A DNA stretch of 64,000 nt from Leucobacter chromiireducens (GCF_003917135.1 NZ_RPDI01000001.1:170249-234248); one strand, 5' to 3'; counted from the first letter of the stretch, positions 1 to 9,656 are shown. Translations and numbers: made by a program. Notes: generated from the letters alone by a model not told the origin.

Positions 1-150
1 GACGCCGAGTCCTCGTCAACCACGCACCCTCCCACCACGGTCAGCTGTTCATCACTGGGTTCCACACAGTTAAGTTCGAGCGCCGTGCTCTGTCAAGGGT
101 GATCGGAGAAAACACTTGACGGGCACATATGGGACAGGCGAGAGTTGGCT

Positions 151-2931
151 ATGAATGCACAATTATCGCCCGCTCCTGCGGGGCGGTATCGGCGCGAGAC
201 GGGGTCTCGGGCCAGTGTCAACGGGGGGTCCGTGACACGGAATGGGGTGGCGATGGCGCACGCGACATGGAGATCAGGGCTCGCCGGGGGGATTGGCGCG
301 ATCGTCGTGGCCGGTTCGTTCGTCGTCGCACCAGCGGCGCTCGCCGCAGATGCGACGGTCCACTCAGCGCTCGAACTGCAGACCGTCGTCGAGGCGCTCG
401 GCGCTGGGCCGTCGACGGTCACCCTTGCGCCCGACTTCGCCCCGGTGGCGACCACGCTCACCGCGGCAATTCCCGCCAACGTGCAGCTGACTCTCACGGG
501 TGCAGGGACGACGGTCACGATGGCCGACGGTGCTACCGGGCGGCATTTCAACCTCACCGGCGCGAGCGGCACCACCGTGACGGTGGATGGCCTGACCTTC
601 CAGGGCCCGAACGAGGCCGAACCTGCGGGCGATCCTGGCGGCGTGCGCGGTGGCGGGCTCGGCATCTCGAACGTCGGCGAGGTGCGCGTCACGAACACGA
701 CATTCGCCGGGGTCGATGGGTCGAACGCACTCGCGCTCGGCGGGGTGGGCGAGCTCACCGTCGAGACCAGCAGCTTCCTCGGCAACCGTGCCGGATCGGG
801 TGCCGCGATCGGAATGCCGGGCGGCGTGGTCGCCACGATCACGTCGTCCACGTTCCACAAGAACTGGGGCACCGCCTCGGGGTACGCGGGGGGTGCGCTT
901 CGCCTGACAGGGAAGACCCAGCTCACCGTCGACCGATCGGTGTTCTCGGAGAACCTGTCGACCACACGAGGCGGTGCGATCGCATTCCACCAGATGGACG
1001 GTACGTTGACCATTCGCGACAGCGTATTCGAGGGGAACCGCGTCCCCATCGCCGCAAACAACAACACACTGAACGACGGCGGCGCCATTGCGGTGAACGA
1101 GCGACCCATTACGGGTGCACAGACCGGGCAGACACTCATCTCTGGCAGTACTTTCACGAACAACATAGCCGGGGACGAGGGTGGTGCGCTGCTCCTGCAA
1201 TCCGGCAACGGGTCTGCGGCTCGCGTGGAGAACAGCACCTTCTTTGGAAACCGGGCGCAGGGGCTCCAAACCAACTTCGACGACACGAGTGGCGGCGGCG
1301 CGATCGAGGCATTCGGCACTCCGGTGACGCTCCTCCACAACACCTTCGTGAACAACTACGCCGAGAAGGGCAATACGTTCGGGTTTCAGCGTGGCGGGGC
1401 GGTCTCGGCGACGGGTGACACTGCATACTTGCCGACGCAGCCGCTCACGTTGGCGAATAACCTGTTCGTTGGGAACGACACCCTCGACTCGAGCGGAAAC
1501 TCAGCCTCGAGTAGTGCGTACCGGCAAGTGTCGGCGCGAGCCGGCATCGAAGCTCCGGCCGGCACGGAGGGGCCGGGGCCCGAGGAGGACGCACAGCTCG
1601 GGCTGCCCGTGCTCACGCAGGAGGACCGCGAACTCGACTTCCCAGACCGGGCGCAGAACCCTGCGGACGACGGCGACGACCGACTCGCGGTTGACGCCGT
1701 TGGCGCCACGAACATCGGGGTCGACAATGGTACCGCGATCGACCTCAGCGTGATCAACCGCGAGGCGATCCTCGGCACGGACACGCCGGCTCTCGCCGCG
1801 AACGGCAGCACCATCGTCGCCGGCGACCCGGCCGGCGGCTTCGCGCAGACGCCAGGCACCTTCCTCATCCGGCCGTCGGACGAGGGATACCTGATCGGGA
1901 TCGCGGACAACGTCGGTGCGGCGGCTCCGGGGATCTCCGCAGATCAGCGTGGATTCGCCGTCGACCAGGACGCGGGTGCGGTGCAGCAGGCATACGTGCG
2001 CTTCGATCCGAACGGCGGCGACTGGGCTGATGCGGCCGAGGCGGCGTTCGATCCGGCGGAGTGGCAGCAGCGCATCGTGCAGCGCGATGACGTGACGAGG
2101 ATCTGGCAGCTCGGCCCGGTGGGGACGGAGGTCGCCCTCGAGGGCGCGCCGAGCACCGCGCCGGCCGGGAAGGTGTTCGCCGGCTGGAACACGGAACCGG
2201 GCGGCAGCGGCGACGCGTACACCGACGGCGGGGTCACGATCCCCGCGGGCAGTCTCCGGCTCTTCGCGCAGTGGGAGGACGCGCCGGCCACGCAGGGCAC
2301 GGTGACCGTGCGCTACGTCGACGAGAACGGCGACCCGCTCGAGCCCGACACGACGCTCACGGGGACGCTGGGCAGCACCTACGAGACCGAGCAGAAGGCG
2401 TTCGAAGGCTACGACTTCGTGCGCGTCGATGGCGCAGCGAATGGCGAGTACGGGCCGGACGCCCAGACGGTCACCTACCACTACCGCGCGAAGGAGCTGC
2501 CGCCGGTCGAGACGGGCACCGTCGTGGCGAAGTACGTCACCGAGGCCGGAGCCGAGCTCCGCAGCCCGATCGTGCAGTCGGGTCCCGTGGGGAGCGCGTA
2601 TGCCACGAAGCAGCTCCCCTTCGACGGCTACGAGTTCGTCCGCGTCGACGGGGCACCCACCGGCACGGTCGCGAAGGATCCAACCGTGATCACGTATACC
2701 TACCGTGCGCTGGGCGGCGGGGATCCGAAGCCGCCGGTCGATCCGAAGGATCCGCAGCCTCCGGTGGCGCCGAAGCCGAGCGACCCGCTTGCCGAGACCG
2801 GCTTCGGGCTCGGCTGGCCGATGATCGGGGCCGCGGGGGCCGCGCTCATCATCGCGGGCGGAGTGCTCCTGTACGGGCGGCGCCGGGCGACCGACGGCGG
2901 CGACGTTGGCGGCTGGCTGGACGACGAGTGA
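151..2931 (+). CDS. LPXTG-like cell-wall-anchored beta-helix surface protein with InlB and MucBP repeats
   Basis: Secreted, probably sortase-anchored surface protein of about 926 residues. A hydrophobic export segment ending in PAALA-AD lies near residues 35-67. The body is a right-handed parallel beta-helix type region rich in N, T and G with recurring hydrophobic-T-F turns (GNRA, NSTFFGN). Near residues 615-710 there is an InlB B-repeat (FDPNGG ... GWNTEPGG), then two MucBP-like repeats (VRYVDENGDPL and VAKYVTEAGAEL) of about 70 residues each. A proline/lysine-rich linker leads to LAETG, a hydrophobic helix and a positive RRR stretch. Start is uncertain: ATG 151 is used, but GTG 232 (GGGGGG just upstream) and ATG 253 put the signal peptide nearer the N-terminus. 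Role in adhesion is inferred from the architecture. Confidence 0.85.
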   Translation: MNAQLSPAPAGRYRRETGSRASVNGGSVTRNGVAMAHATWRSGLAGGIGAIVVAGSFVVAPAALAADATVHSALELQTVVEALGAGPSTVTLAPDFAPVATTLTAAIPANVQLTLTGAGTTVTMADGATGRHFNLTGASGTTVTVDGLTFQGPNEAEPAGDPGGVRGGGLGISNVGEVRVTNTTFAGVDGSNALALGGVGELTVETSSFLGNRAGSGAAIGMPGGVVATITSSTFHKNWGTASGYAGGALRLTGKTQLTVDRSVFSENLSTTRGGAIAFHQMDGTLTIRDSVFEGNRVPIAANNNTLNDGGAIAVNERPITGAQTGQTLISGSTFTNNIAGDEGGALLLQSGNGSAARVENSTFFGNRAQGLQTNFDDTSGGGAIEAFGTPVTLLHNTFVNNYAEKGNTFGFQRGGAVSATGDTAYLPTQPLTLANNLFVGNDTLDSSGNSASSSAYRQVSARAGIEAPAGTEGPGPEEDAQLGLPVLTQEDRELDFPDRAQNPADDGDDRLAVDAVGATNIGVDNGTAIDLSVINREAILGTDTPALAANGSTIVAGDPAGGFAQTPGTFLIRPSDEGYLIGIADNVGAAAPGISADQRGFAVDQDAGAVQQAYVRFDPNGGDWADAAEAAFDPAEWQQRIVQRDDVTRIWQLGPVGTEVALEGAPSTAPAGKVFAGWNTEPGGSGDAYTDGGVTIPAGSLRLFAQWEDAPATQGTVTVRYVDENGDPLEPDTTLTGTLGSTYETEQKAFEGYDFVRVDGAANGEYGPDAQTVTYHYRAKELPPVETGTVVAKYVTEAGAELRSPIVQSGPVGSAYATKQLPFDGYEFVRVDGAPTGTVAKDPTVITYTYRALGGGDPKPPVDPKDPQPPVAPKPSDPLAETGFGLGWPMIGAAGAALIIAGGVLLYGRRRATDGGDVGGWLDDE

Positions 2932-2949
2932 GCGCCCCGGCCGCGAGCC

Positions 2950-3948
2950 TCAGTGGGAGCTGGGGATCTCGGCCGCGGCGATCCGCACCGACGCGAGCTG
3001 CTCGGCCCGTGTCGGTGCCGCGTGCACCGTGACGAGCTCGTCGACGTCCGCGAACTTCGCGAACTGTGCGAGCTCCTCGCGCACGCGCGCTGGTCCGCCC
3101 ACCGCGGTGTACTGCAGCATGCCGCGGATCTCGCGCCCAGCGGGGGAGTCGAAGAGCTGGCCAGCCTCCTCCGTGGTGAGGAGCTGGTCCCTGCCCCGGG
3201 ACAGGAACGTGCGCACACGGTGCAGCTCGGTGCGCGCGAAGAGAGCGTCGGCCTCGGCGTCGGTCTCCGCAGCCACCACGTTGATGCCGGCGCTCACGTA
3301 GGGTTCGGGGTGCGCCGCGCTCGGCGTGTAGTTCGCCCGATAGTGCTGCACCGCGGTGGTGAGCAGCTGCGGGGCGAAATGCGAGGCGAACGAGTACGGG
3401 AGCCCCAGCTGTGCGGCGAGCTGCGCGCCGAAGAGTGAGGAGCCCAGGATTGTGAGCGGCACGTTCGTGCCGCGGCCGGGGTAGGCGTTGACGGCCGTGC
3501 GCGGGAGCTCCGCCGAGAGGTAGCGCTGCAGCTCGATCACGTCGGCGGGGAAGCTCTCCGCTGCGGCGTGCGTGCGCCGGAGCGCGCGGAACGTTGCGCC
3601 GTCGGTGCCGGGCGCGCGCCCGAGCCCCAGGTGAATACGGCCGGGGTGCAGTTCGGCGAGCGTGCCGAACTGCTCGGCGATCACGAGCGGCGAGTGGTTC
3701 GGCAGCATGACGCCGCCGGCGCCGAGCCCGATCGTGCGGGTGTTGGCCGCGATGTGCGCGATGAGCACCGAGGTGGCGCTCGACGCAATCGAGGACATGT
3801 TGTGGTGCTCCGCGTACCAGATCCGCGTGTACCCCTGCGCCTCCGCGAGCTGCGCGAGCTCGACCGAGTGCGCCAGTGCGTCAGCGATGCTCCCGTCGGC
3901 TTCCACTGTTGCGAGATCGAGGAGTGAGAGCGGAGGCAGCGTGGTCAT
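2950..3948 (-). CDS. LLM-class flavin-dependent oxidoreductase
   Basis: 332-residue bacterial luciferase-like monooxygenase, expected to fold as an FMN/F420-binding TIM barrel and to oxidise an unknown small substrate in the cytoplasm. Family signatures visible are LSLLDLATV at the N-terminus, WYAEHHNM near residue 45, the glycine-rich segment [24 protein letters not shown] and GLGRAPGTD near residue 110. These match the MsnO8/YhbW-like subgroup, which has a single luciferase domain. Convergent with the surface-protein gene, 18 bp away; the next gene upstream on the same strand is more than 1 kb away behind another promoter, so it is probably monocistronic. Substrate cannot be predicted. Confidence 0.88.
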   Translation of the reverse strand: MTTLPPLSLLDLATVEADGSIADALAHSVELAQLAEAQGYTRIWYAEHHNMSSIASSATSVLIAHIAANTRTIGLGAGGVMLPNHSPLVIAEQFGTLAELHPGRIHLGLGRAPGTDGATFRALRRTHAAAESFPADVIELQRYLSAELPRTAVNAYPGRGTNVPLTILGSSLFGAQLAAQLGLPYSFASHFAPQLLTTAVQHYRANYTPSAAHPEPYVSAGINVVAAETDAEADALFARTELHRVRTFLSRGRDQLLTTEEAGQLFDSPAGREIRGMLQYTAVGGPARVREELAQFAKFADVDELVTVHAAPTRAEQLASVRIAAAEIPSSH

Positions 3949-4006
3949 GCTCGGTGTAACGCCCCGGACCGGTGCGGTATTCCGAGCGCCAGGCCGCTGA
4001 ACGCGG

Positions 4007-4042
4007 GCGGCGGCCGACCCCGAACCCGGGATCGGCCGCCGC
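4007..4042 (-). terminator. GC-rich hairpin after the MHS transporter
   Basis: Perfect 11-bp arms (4007-4017 and 4032-4042, GCGGCGGCCGA and its complement) with a further CCC/GGG pairing inside. It begins about 18 nt beyond the transporter stop codon. No T-run follows, as is usual in high-GC actinobacteria. Confidence 0.6.
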
Positions 4043-4059
4043 GCGTCGCGAAGCTGGCG

Positions 4060-5427
4060 CTAGCGTGACGGTGGCGTCCAGGACTTCCACTGGCCGCTGC
4101 GCTCGAAGTCGACGCCGAGCGGGATGTTGCTGCGGTCGCGCAGCAGGATCGTTGCGAGCAGGCCGAACCCGGTCATGATCAGCAGGTACACGACGATCGC
4201 CCAGGTGGAGCCGAACGACTGCAGCAGGAGCTGCGCGATCGTTGGGGCGAACGCGCCGCCGATGACGCCGCCGATCGCGTAGCTGATCGAGATCCCCGAG
4301 TAGCGGACGGAGGCGGGGAACGTCTCGGCGAACCACACCGCAGCCGGGCCGTAGGTGAGGCCGAGGCCGACCGCGAGGAGGCAGGTGCCGAGCAGCACGC
4401 CGCCGACGCCGCCGGTGAAGACGAACTGGAACAGCGGGATCACGCCGGCCGCCTGCACGAACCAGCCCACCATCATGACGGACTTCCGGCTGAACCGGTC
4501 GGAGAGCGGTCCCGAGAGGTACGTGAAGATGCCCCACACCACCGCTGCAGTCAGCACCGCGAGCTGCACCTGCACCGGGTTGTAGCCGAGGCCGCCCTCG
4601 GTCTCGGGGCGCGACGCGAGCCCCTGAACGTAGCCGCCCGTGAGCATGTAGCCGACGGCGTTGTTGCCAGCGAAGAGCAGCGCGCTCAGGATGACGAGCG
4701 GGAAGTGCAGCTTGAACACCTGGATGATCGGCGCGGACTCCTGCTTCTTGGCCTCGGCGATCTCGCTGAACACCGGCGACTCGTCGACGGTGCGACGGAT
4801 GATGAAGCCGACGACGATGAGCACCACCGAGAACAGGAACGGCACGCGCCAGCCCCACACCTCGAATGCGTCACCGGGCGCGATCACGCGCATGAGCGCG
4901 AGCATCGCGGAGGCGAGCAGCATGCCGAACGGCACACCCAGCTGGGGGAAGATGCCGAAGAGGCCGCGCTTGCCCGTCGGGGCGTGCTCCACGGACATGA
5001 GGACCGCGCCGCCCCACTCGCCGCCGGCGGAGAGGCCCTGCAGGATGCGGAGCAGGATGAGCAGGACGGGGGCAGCGATCCCGATCGACTGGTACGTGGG
5101 AAGCAGGCCGATCCCGACGGTCGCGATGCCCATCAGCATCAGCGTGATGACGAGCATCGGCTGGCGGCCGAGCTTGTCGCCGAAGTGCCCGGCGAGGAAC
5201 GCCCCGAGCGGGCGGAACAGGAACGAGAGGCCGATCGTCACGAGCGAGAGGATCTGCATCATCTCGGGGCCGGCCGGCTCGAAGAAGAGCTTCGCGAGGA
5301 TCAGGTTCGCGGCGAACGCGTAGATGAAGAAGTCGTACCACTCGATGGTGGTACCGATGATCGAGGCGGCGACGACTTTCCGTCGCTCCCTCGGAGTGCT
5401 CACGGGGGTTGCCGTGGTCTGTGCCAT
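4060..5427 (-). CDS. MFS transporter, metabolite:H+ symporter (MHS) family
   Basis: 455-residue, 12-helix proton-coupled importer, probably for an organic acid or zwitterion (family members carry shikimate, citrate, proline/betaine or ketoglutarate). The N-terminal MHS signature is clear: ASIIGTTIEWYDFFIYAFAA near residues 20-40, then RPLGAFLAGHFGDKLGR (the loop 2-3 motif) and LQGLSAGGEWGGA. The DESP(V/I)F segment typical of the MHS central loop is present. ATG 5427 places the first helix at the normal distance; longer in-frame extensions upstream look like non-coding sequence. Divergent from the acetyltransferase gene. On the minus strand a TATAGT -10 candidate lies at 5447-5452. Substrate unknown. 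Confidence 0.88.
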   Translation of the reverse strand: MAQTTATPVSTPRERRKVVAASIIGTTIEWYDFFIYAFAANLILAKLFFEPAGPEMMQILSLVTIGLSFLFRPLGAFLAGHFGDKLGRQPMLVITLMLMGIATVGIGLLPTYQSIGIAAPVLLILLRILQGLSAGGEWGGAVLMSVEHAPTGKRGLFGIFPQLGVPFGMLLASAMLALMRVIAPGDAFEVWGWRVPFLFSVVLIVVGFIIRRTVDESPVFSEIAEAKKQESAPIIQVFKLHFPLVILSALLFAGNNAVGYMLTGGYVQGLASRPETEGGLGYNPVQVQLAVLTAAVVWGIFTYLSGPLSDRFSRKSVMMVGWFVQAAGVIPLFQFVFTGGVGGVLLGTCLLAVGLGLTYGPAAVWFAETFPASVRYSGISISYAIGGVIGGAFAPTIAQLLLQSFGSTWAIVVYLLIMTGFGLLATILLRDRSNIPLGVDFERSGQWKSWTPPSR

Positions 5428-5543
5428 TATTTGACGCCCTTGTCCAACTATAGAAACTACGATGGTGTTCACGAGTGTACGGCACCCCGGGAGTGTTTTC
5501 GAACCGCACGAGCTCAGGCGGCTCACACACGAGCAATTTCGGC

Positions 5544-5549
5544 AATACT
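5544..5549 (+). promoter_or_regulatory. -10 element (AATACT), leaderless-type spacing
   Basis: AATACT is followed by 7 nt and then ATG 5557, so transcription would start at or next to the start codon. The G-run abutting the ATG is too close to act as a Shine-Dalgarno site. Confidence 0.4.
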
Positions 5550-5556
5550 GAGGGGC

Positions 5557-6825
5557 ATGCGCTTTCCCGTAGGTACCAGACTCGTGGAACTGACGACGCC
5601 CGAGCGGCTCGAAGAGGTGCTGCGGATCGACGCGTGGGCGTACCCCACCGACGTACCGATGAGCGATCTCCTCCCGCTCGCGACGCCGATTCCGTGGGGA
5701 CGCACGTGGGCGGTCGAGACCGAGGCCGGGGAGCTCGCCGCCATGTACGCGGCGTACTCGCTGACCCGCTTTCCCGTGCCGGGCGCGCAGACCGCGGGTG
5801 CCTGGCTCACCTGGGTGGGTGTGCATCCCGGGTGGCGACGCCGCGGGCTGCTCACCGGCCTCATCGAGCATCACTTCGCCGACTGCCGTGCGCGCGGCGA
5901 CGCGATCTCCGGGCTCAACGCTGCGGAGGCGGCGATCTACGGGCGCTTCGGCTACGGGCAGGCGAGCTCACAGGTCTCGCTCACGGTGCCGCGCGGGGCG
6001 CAGCTGCACGAGGTGCCGGGCAGTGCGGAGCTGACGGTCGACGTGCGCGAGTGGGATCCGGATCGGGACGGGCCCGAGATCGCCGCCGTGCACGCGGCAT
6101 ACGCCGAGCAGCCACCGGGCCTCGGCCGTCCGGGCTGGGTGACGTGGGAGACCCCGGAGCTGCGGGCGTACGCCGACCAGGACGCGCCGGTGCTGCGTGG
6201 CGGGCTCGAGCCCCAGCGCATGCTCATCGTGCGCGACGGTACTGGTGCCGCGCGCGGCTACGCGCGATTCCGCAGGAAACTGGAATGGCAGCGGAACGTG
6301 CCCAACGGGACGGTGCAGCTGCGTGACTGCGTGGGGCTCGACGCCGCGGCGACGCACCGGCTGTGGTCGGTGCTGCTCGACTTCGACCTCATGGCGCGGG
6401 TCACGACCGGCCCGCTGCCCGTCGACGACCCGATCCACAGCCTGCTCGTCAACGCGCGCGGCGCTGCGCCGACGGTGGAGGACCTGCAGTGGGTGCGGAT
6501 CATCGACCTGCCGCGCGCGCTCGCCGAACGCCGCTACGCGGCGCCCATCGACGTGGTGCTCGAGGTGAGTGACGCGCGCATCCCCGAGAACGCCGGGCGC
6601 TGGCGTGTGGTGGCCGACGCGTTCGGGCACGCCGAGGTGACACGCACGGAGGCCGAGCCGGCACTCGCGCTCAATATCCGGGAGCTGGGCGCCGCGCACC
6701 TCGGCTCGACCTCGCTCGCCGCGCTCGCGCAGGCCGGTCTGGTTGCTGGCGCGCCCGAGGCGATCGCCCGTGCGGCGGCGGCGTGGTCGTGGCCGATCGC
6801 CGCGGGCGCCAGCTGGGTGTTCTAG
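5557..6825 (+). CDS. Eis-like GNAT N-acetyltransferase
   Basis: 422 residues, the usual size of the Eis family (two GNAT folds plus a C-terminal sterol-carrier-like domain). The acetyl-CoA-binding signature is VHPGWRRRGLLTGLI near residues 91-105. The region AAEAAIYGRFGYGQAS, which in Eis proteins precedes the second half of the active site, lies near residue 125. The protein ends in F, which matches the family, where the terminal carboxylate takes part in catalysis. Eis enzymes acetylate several amines of aminoglycosides or protein lysines; the natural substrate here is unknown. Monocistronic, with a leaderless-type promoter. Confidence 0.87.
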   Translation: MRFPVGTRLVELTTPERLEEVLRIDAWAYPTDVPMSDLLPLATPIPWGRTWAVETEAGELAAMYAAYSLTRFPVPGAQTAGAWLTWVGVHPGWRRRGLLTGLIEHHFADCRARGDAISGLNAAEAAIYGRFGYGQASSQVSLTVPRGAQLHEVPGSAELTVDVREWDPDRDGPEIAAVHAAYAEQPPGLGRPGWVTWETPELRAYADQDAPVLRGGLEPQRMLIVRDGTGAARGYARFRRKLEWQRNVPNGTVQLRDCVGLDAAATHRLWSVLLDFDLMARVTTGPLPVDDPIHSLLVNARGAAPTVEDLQWVRIIDLPRALAERRYAAPIDVVLEVSDARIPENAGRWRVVADAFGHAEVTRTEAEPALALNIRELGAAHLGSTSLAALAQAGLVAGAPEAIARAAAAWSWPIAAGASWVF

Positions 6826-6848
6826 CCCCGCGCCCCCGCCCCTCCGCG

Positions 6849-6921
6849 CGGATCGGGGTCACTTCGGCAGGGTGTCGCGGTGATGCGCGTCGCGACACCC
6901 TGCCCAAGTGACCCCGATCCG
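6849..6921. repeat. Dispersed palindromic repeat, copy 1
   Basis: Inverted repeat with 31-nt arms (6849-6879 and 6891-6921) and an 11-nt loop; one mismatch between the arms. The arm core is GATCGGGGTCACTTCGGCAG continuing into GGTGTCGCG. The same stem recurs at 34678 and 62209 with a loop of the same length but different sequence. It lies between two convergent genes and could serve as a bidirectional terminator, but it has no T-run. Confidence 0.85.
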
Positions 6922-6975
6922 GTGGGACGGGCGGACGGGCGGGGCCGGGGTGGGCCGCCGGGCGGCGGGCCGGGG

Positions 6976-8742
6976 CTACTCGGCCTCGGTGATCGAGAGG
7001 AGCGTGTGGCCGCTCGGCACCGTCTGGCCGACGGGGGCGTCAACGCCCGATACGACACCGGAGCGGTGCGCGTAGATCGACTGCTCCATCTTCATCGCCT
7101 CGAGCACGACGACGAGATCGCCCTCGGTGACCGACTGGCCCTCCTCGACCGCGAGCTTCACCACGGTGGCCTGCATCGGGGCGGAGACGCCAGCGCCGGC
7201 CGCGGTGGCCACGCCAGCACCCTTCGCGCGCTTCGGCGCGGGGCCGCGGGTGACGTCCTGGTCAACGAGCGGCAGCAGCGTCGCCGGCATGGTCACCTCG
7301 ACGCGGCGGCCCTCCACCTCGACGACCACGGTGTGGCGCTTCGGATCCTGCGCGATCGGGGGGACCTCGCCCTCCCACGGCTCGATGTCGTTCTCGAACT
7401 CGCTCTCGATCCACAGCGTGTACACGCCGAAGTGCCCATCGGGCGCCGTGAACGCCGGATCGGTGACGATCTTGCGGTGGAACGGCAGCACGGTCGGCAG
7501 GCCCTGCACCTCGAACTCCGCGAGTGCGCGGCGCGAGCGCTCAAGCGCCTCCTCGCGGGTGGCACCGGTGACGATGAGCTTGCCGAGCATCGAGTCGAAC
7601 GCACCGGAGACGACGTCGCCCGAAGCGACGCCCGTGTCGACGCGCACGCCGGGGCCGGAGGCCGGCTTGAACAGTGCAACCGGGCCGGGCGCAGGGAGGA
7701 AGCCGTTGCCGGGATCCTCGCCGTTGAGACGGAACTCGAACGAGTGGCCGTGCGGCGTTGGATCGTCGTAGTCGATCACGCCGCCCTCGGCGATGCGGAA
7801 CTGCTCGCGCACGAGGTCGATGCCCGTGACCTCCTCGGAGACCGGGTGCTCGACCTGCAGGCGGGTGTTCACCTCGAGGAACGACACGGTGCCGTCCTTC
7901 GCGACGAGGAACTCGCAGGTGCCGGCCCCCACGTAGCCGACCTCCTTCAGGATGGCCTTCGACGAGGCGTAGAGGCGCTCGTTCTGCTCATCGGTGAGGA
8001 ACGGCGCCGGCGCCTCCTCGACGAGCTTCTGGTGGCGGCGCTGCAGCGAGCAGTCGCGCGTGGAGACCACGACGACGTTGCCGTGCTGATCCGCGAGGCA
8101 CTGCGTCTCGACGTGGCGCGGCTTCTCCAGGTACTTCTCGACGAAGCACTCGCCGCGGCCGAACGCGGCAACCGCCTCGCGCGTTGCCGACTCGAACAGC
8201 TCGGCGATCTCCTCGCGCTTGTACGCGACCTTCAGGCCGCGGCCGCCGCCGCCGAACGCCGCCTTGATCGCGATGGGCAGCCCCACCTCGTCGGCGAACG
8301 CGATGACCTCGTCAGCGTTCTGGACCGGGTCGCTCGTGCCGGCTGCGAGCGGTGCGCCCACCTTCTCCGCGACGTGGCGCGCGGACACCTTGTCGCCGAG
8401 GCGCTCGATCGCGTCGGGGCCCGGGCCGATCCAGGTCAGGCCGGCGGCGATCACCGCGCGCGCGAAGTCGGCGTTCTCGGCGAGGAAGCCGTAGCCCGGG
8501 TGCACGGCGTCGGCGCCGGAGCGGCGGGCCACACCGAGGATCTTGTCGATCACGAGGTAGGTCTCGGCACTCGTCGAGCCGCCCAGCGCGTACGCCTCGT
8601 CGGCCAGCTGCGCGTGCAGGGCGTCGCGATCCTGATCGGCGTAGACGGCGACGGAGGCGATGCCGCTGTCTGCTGCGGCGCGGATGATGCGGACGGCGAT
8701 CTCGCCACGGTTGGCGATCAGCACTTTACGAATGCGGGACAT
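6976..8742 (-). CDS. Acyl-CoA carboxylase alpha chain (biotin carboxylase + biotin carrier protein)
   Basis: 588-residue AccBC/AccA3-type protein that carboxylates its own biotin with ATP and bicarbonate and passes the carboxyl group to an AccD subunit to make malonyl- or methylmalonyl-CoA. The biotin carboxylase half starts with [15 protein letters not shown] and contains the ATP-grasp glycine loop [14 protein letters not shown]. The biotinyl domain at the C-terminus has EAMKMEQ with biotinylated lysine K551, 37 residues from the end as usual. Likely partners are AccD/AccE at 32.6-34.6 kb and the ligase BirA at 34.8 kb. Start ATG 8742 has the TAGGCT-N7 leaderless-type promoter also seen at accD. 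Confidence 0.93.
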   Translation of the reverse strand: MSRIRKVLIANRGEIAVRIIRAAADSGIASVAVYADQDRDALHAQLADEAYALGGSTSAETYLVIDKILGVARRSGADAVHPGYGFLAENADFARAVIAAGLTWIGPGPDAIERLGDKVSARHVAEKVGAPLAAGTSDPVQNADEVIAFADEVGLPIAIKAAFGGGGRGLKVAYKREEIAELFESATREAVAAFGRGECFVEKYLEKPRHVETQCLADQHGNVVVVSTRDCSLQRRHQKLVEEAPAPFLTDEQNERLYASSKAILKEVGYVGAGTCEFLVAKDGTVSFLEVNTRLQVEHPVSEEVTGIDLVREQFRIAEGGVIDYDDPTPHGHSFEFRLNGEDPGNGFLPAPGPVALFKPASGPGVRVDTGVASGDVVSGAFDSMLGKLIVTGATREEALERSRRALAEFEVQGLPTVLPFHRKIVTDPAFTAPDGHFGVYTLWIESEFENDIEPWEGEVPPIAQDPKRHTVVVEVEGRRVEVTMPATLLPLVDQDVTRGPAPKRAKGAGVATAAGAGVSAPMQATVVKLAVEEGQSVTEGDLVVVLEAMKMEQSIYAHRSGVVSGVDAPVGQTVPSGHTLLSITEAE

Positions 8743-8749
8743 GCGCTCC

Positions 8750-8755
8750 AGCCTA
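8750..8755 (-). promoter_or_regulatory. -10 element TAGGCT of the AccBC gene
   Basis: On the minus strand TAGGCT-N7-ATG(8742). The identical hexamer and spacing precede accD (34576) and the Nudix gene (32621). Consistent with a leaderless mRNA. Confidence 0.5.
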
Positions 8756-8883
8756 TTGGAGAGGGGGGCCGCTTCCTTGGATATAGGGCACAAACCTTTC
8801 GGAGATCCGTTGCTGAAGCGGATAACTGCCGCGTGTTGCCCGCGTGGCGCGGCGACACCGTGTGAACCGGCGTGACCTGGGTA

Positions 8884-8912
8884 TTCCACACGGCTCGCAC
8901 AGCCAGTACGCT
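8884..8912 (+). promoter_or_regulatory. Promoter of the DUF937 gene
   Basis: TTCCAC (8884-8889), 17-nt spacer, TACGCT (8907-8912). This would give a leader of about 55 nt carrying the GGAG ribosome site at 8966. Confidence 0.45.
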
Positions 8913-8975
8913 GAAGTCGTGTGGGGGCGCGGCCGCGTCGCCGCACCCTCCCGCATCGAACAGATGGAGACACTC

Positions 8976-9599
8976 ATGGCTCAGAACGCCGATCTCGATT
9001 CCCTGCTCAAGAACATCCCGCTCGGTGAGCTGGCCGCCAAGTTTGGTGTCGACCAGGACACCGTCACCGCCGCCGTGCAGCAGGCGCTCCCAGGTCTCAT
9101 CGGTGGCCTCGCGGTGAACGCCAGCGACGCAGACGGCGCAGCGAAGCTCGAGAGCGCGCTCGCGAAGCACCAGCCCACCGAGGGCACGATCGACCTCAAC
9201 TCGATCGACACCGCCGATGGCGAGAAGATCGTGAAGCACGTGCTCGGCGACAAGAAGGACGAGGTCGCGCAGGCGCTCGGCCAGCAGTCGGGCGACAACG
9301 CGATCGCGAGCCTCGTGCCGCAGCTCCTCCCCATGCTCGCGCCGCTCGTGATGCAGTTCCTCGCAGGCAAGGTGGGCGGCCAGCAGGGCACCGTCGCCGC
9401 ATCGAACGATCAGGGCGGCCTCGGCGGCGTGCTCGGCAACCTGCTCGGCGGTCTCGTCGGCGGCGGCCAGCAGCAGAGCGCGCAGGCGTCCGGCGGTGGC
9501 CTCGGCGATCTGCTCGGCGGCCTGCTCGGCGGTGGCCAGCAGCAGAGCGGCGGCGGCCTGGGCGACCTGCTCGGCGGCCTGCTCGGCGGCAAGAAGTAG
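8976..9599 (+). CDS. DUF937 (YidB-like) domain protein with glycine-rich tail
   Basis: 207 residues. The N-terminal part (about residues 1-130) is a DUF937/YidB-type all-helical domain: LGELAAKFGVDQDTVTAAVQQALPGLIGGL and a middle EKIVKHVLGDKKDEVAQAL helix. The last 65 residues are low complexity, built from repeats of GGLGDLLGGLLGGGQQQS that also appear as tandem repeats in the DNA. No signal peptide. The function of the family is unknown. ATG 8976 is preferred over ATG 8964 because GGAG (8966-8969) lies 6 nt before it. Divergent from the AccBC gene, own promoter. Confidence 0.85.
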   Translation: MAQNADLDSLLKNIPLGELAAKFGVDQDTVTAAVQQALPGLIGGLAVNASDADGAAKLESALAKHQPTEGTIDLNSIDTADGEKIVKHVLGDKKDEVAQALGQQSGDNAIASLVPQLLPMLAPLVMQFLAGKVGGQQGTVAASNDQGGLGGVLGNLLGGLVGGGQQQSAQASGGGLGDLLGGLLGGGQQQSGGGLGDLLGGLLGGKK

Positions 9600-9644
9600 G
9601 ACGCGGCATCGGGAGCCACCCCGCCACCTGCCGGAGCAACCCGG

Positions 9645-9650
9645 TACACT
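9645..9650 (+). promoter_or_regulatory. -10 element TACACT of hadA
   Basis: TACACT-N6-GTG(9657); no Shine-Dalgarno sequence. An 11-bp inverted repeat (9616-9626 with 9650-9660) overlaps this hexamer and the start codon. Confidence 0.5.
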
Positions 9651-9656
9651 GGCGGG

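Noticed and set aside
93..1355. 420-codon frame antisense to the surface-protein gene
   Set aside because: Proline/serine-rich antisense shadow; the plus strand shows clear repeats and a sorting signal.
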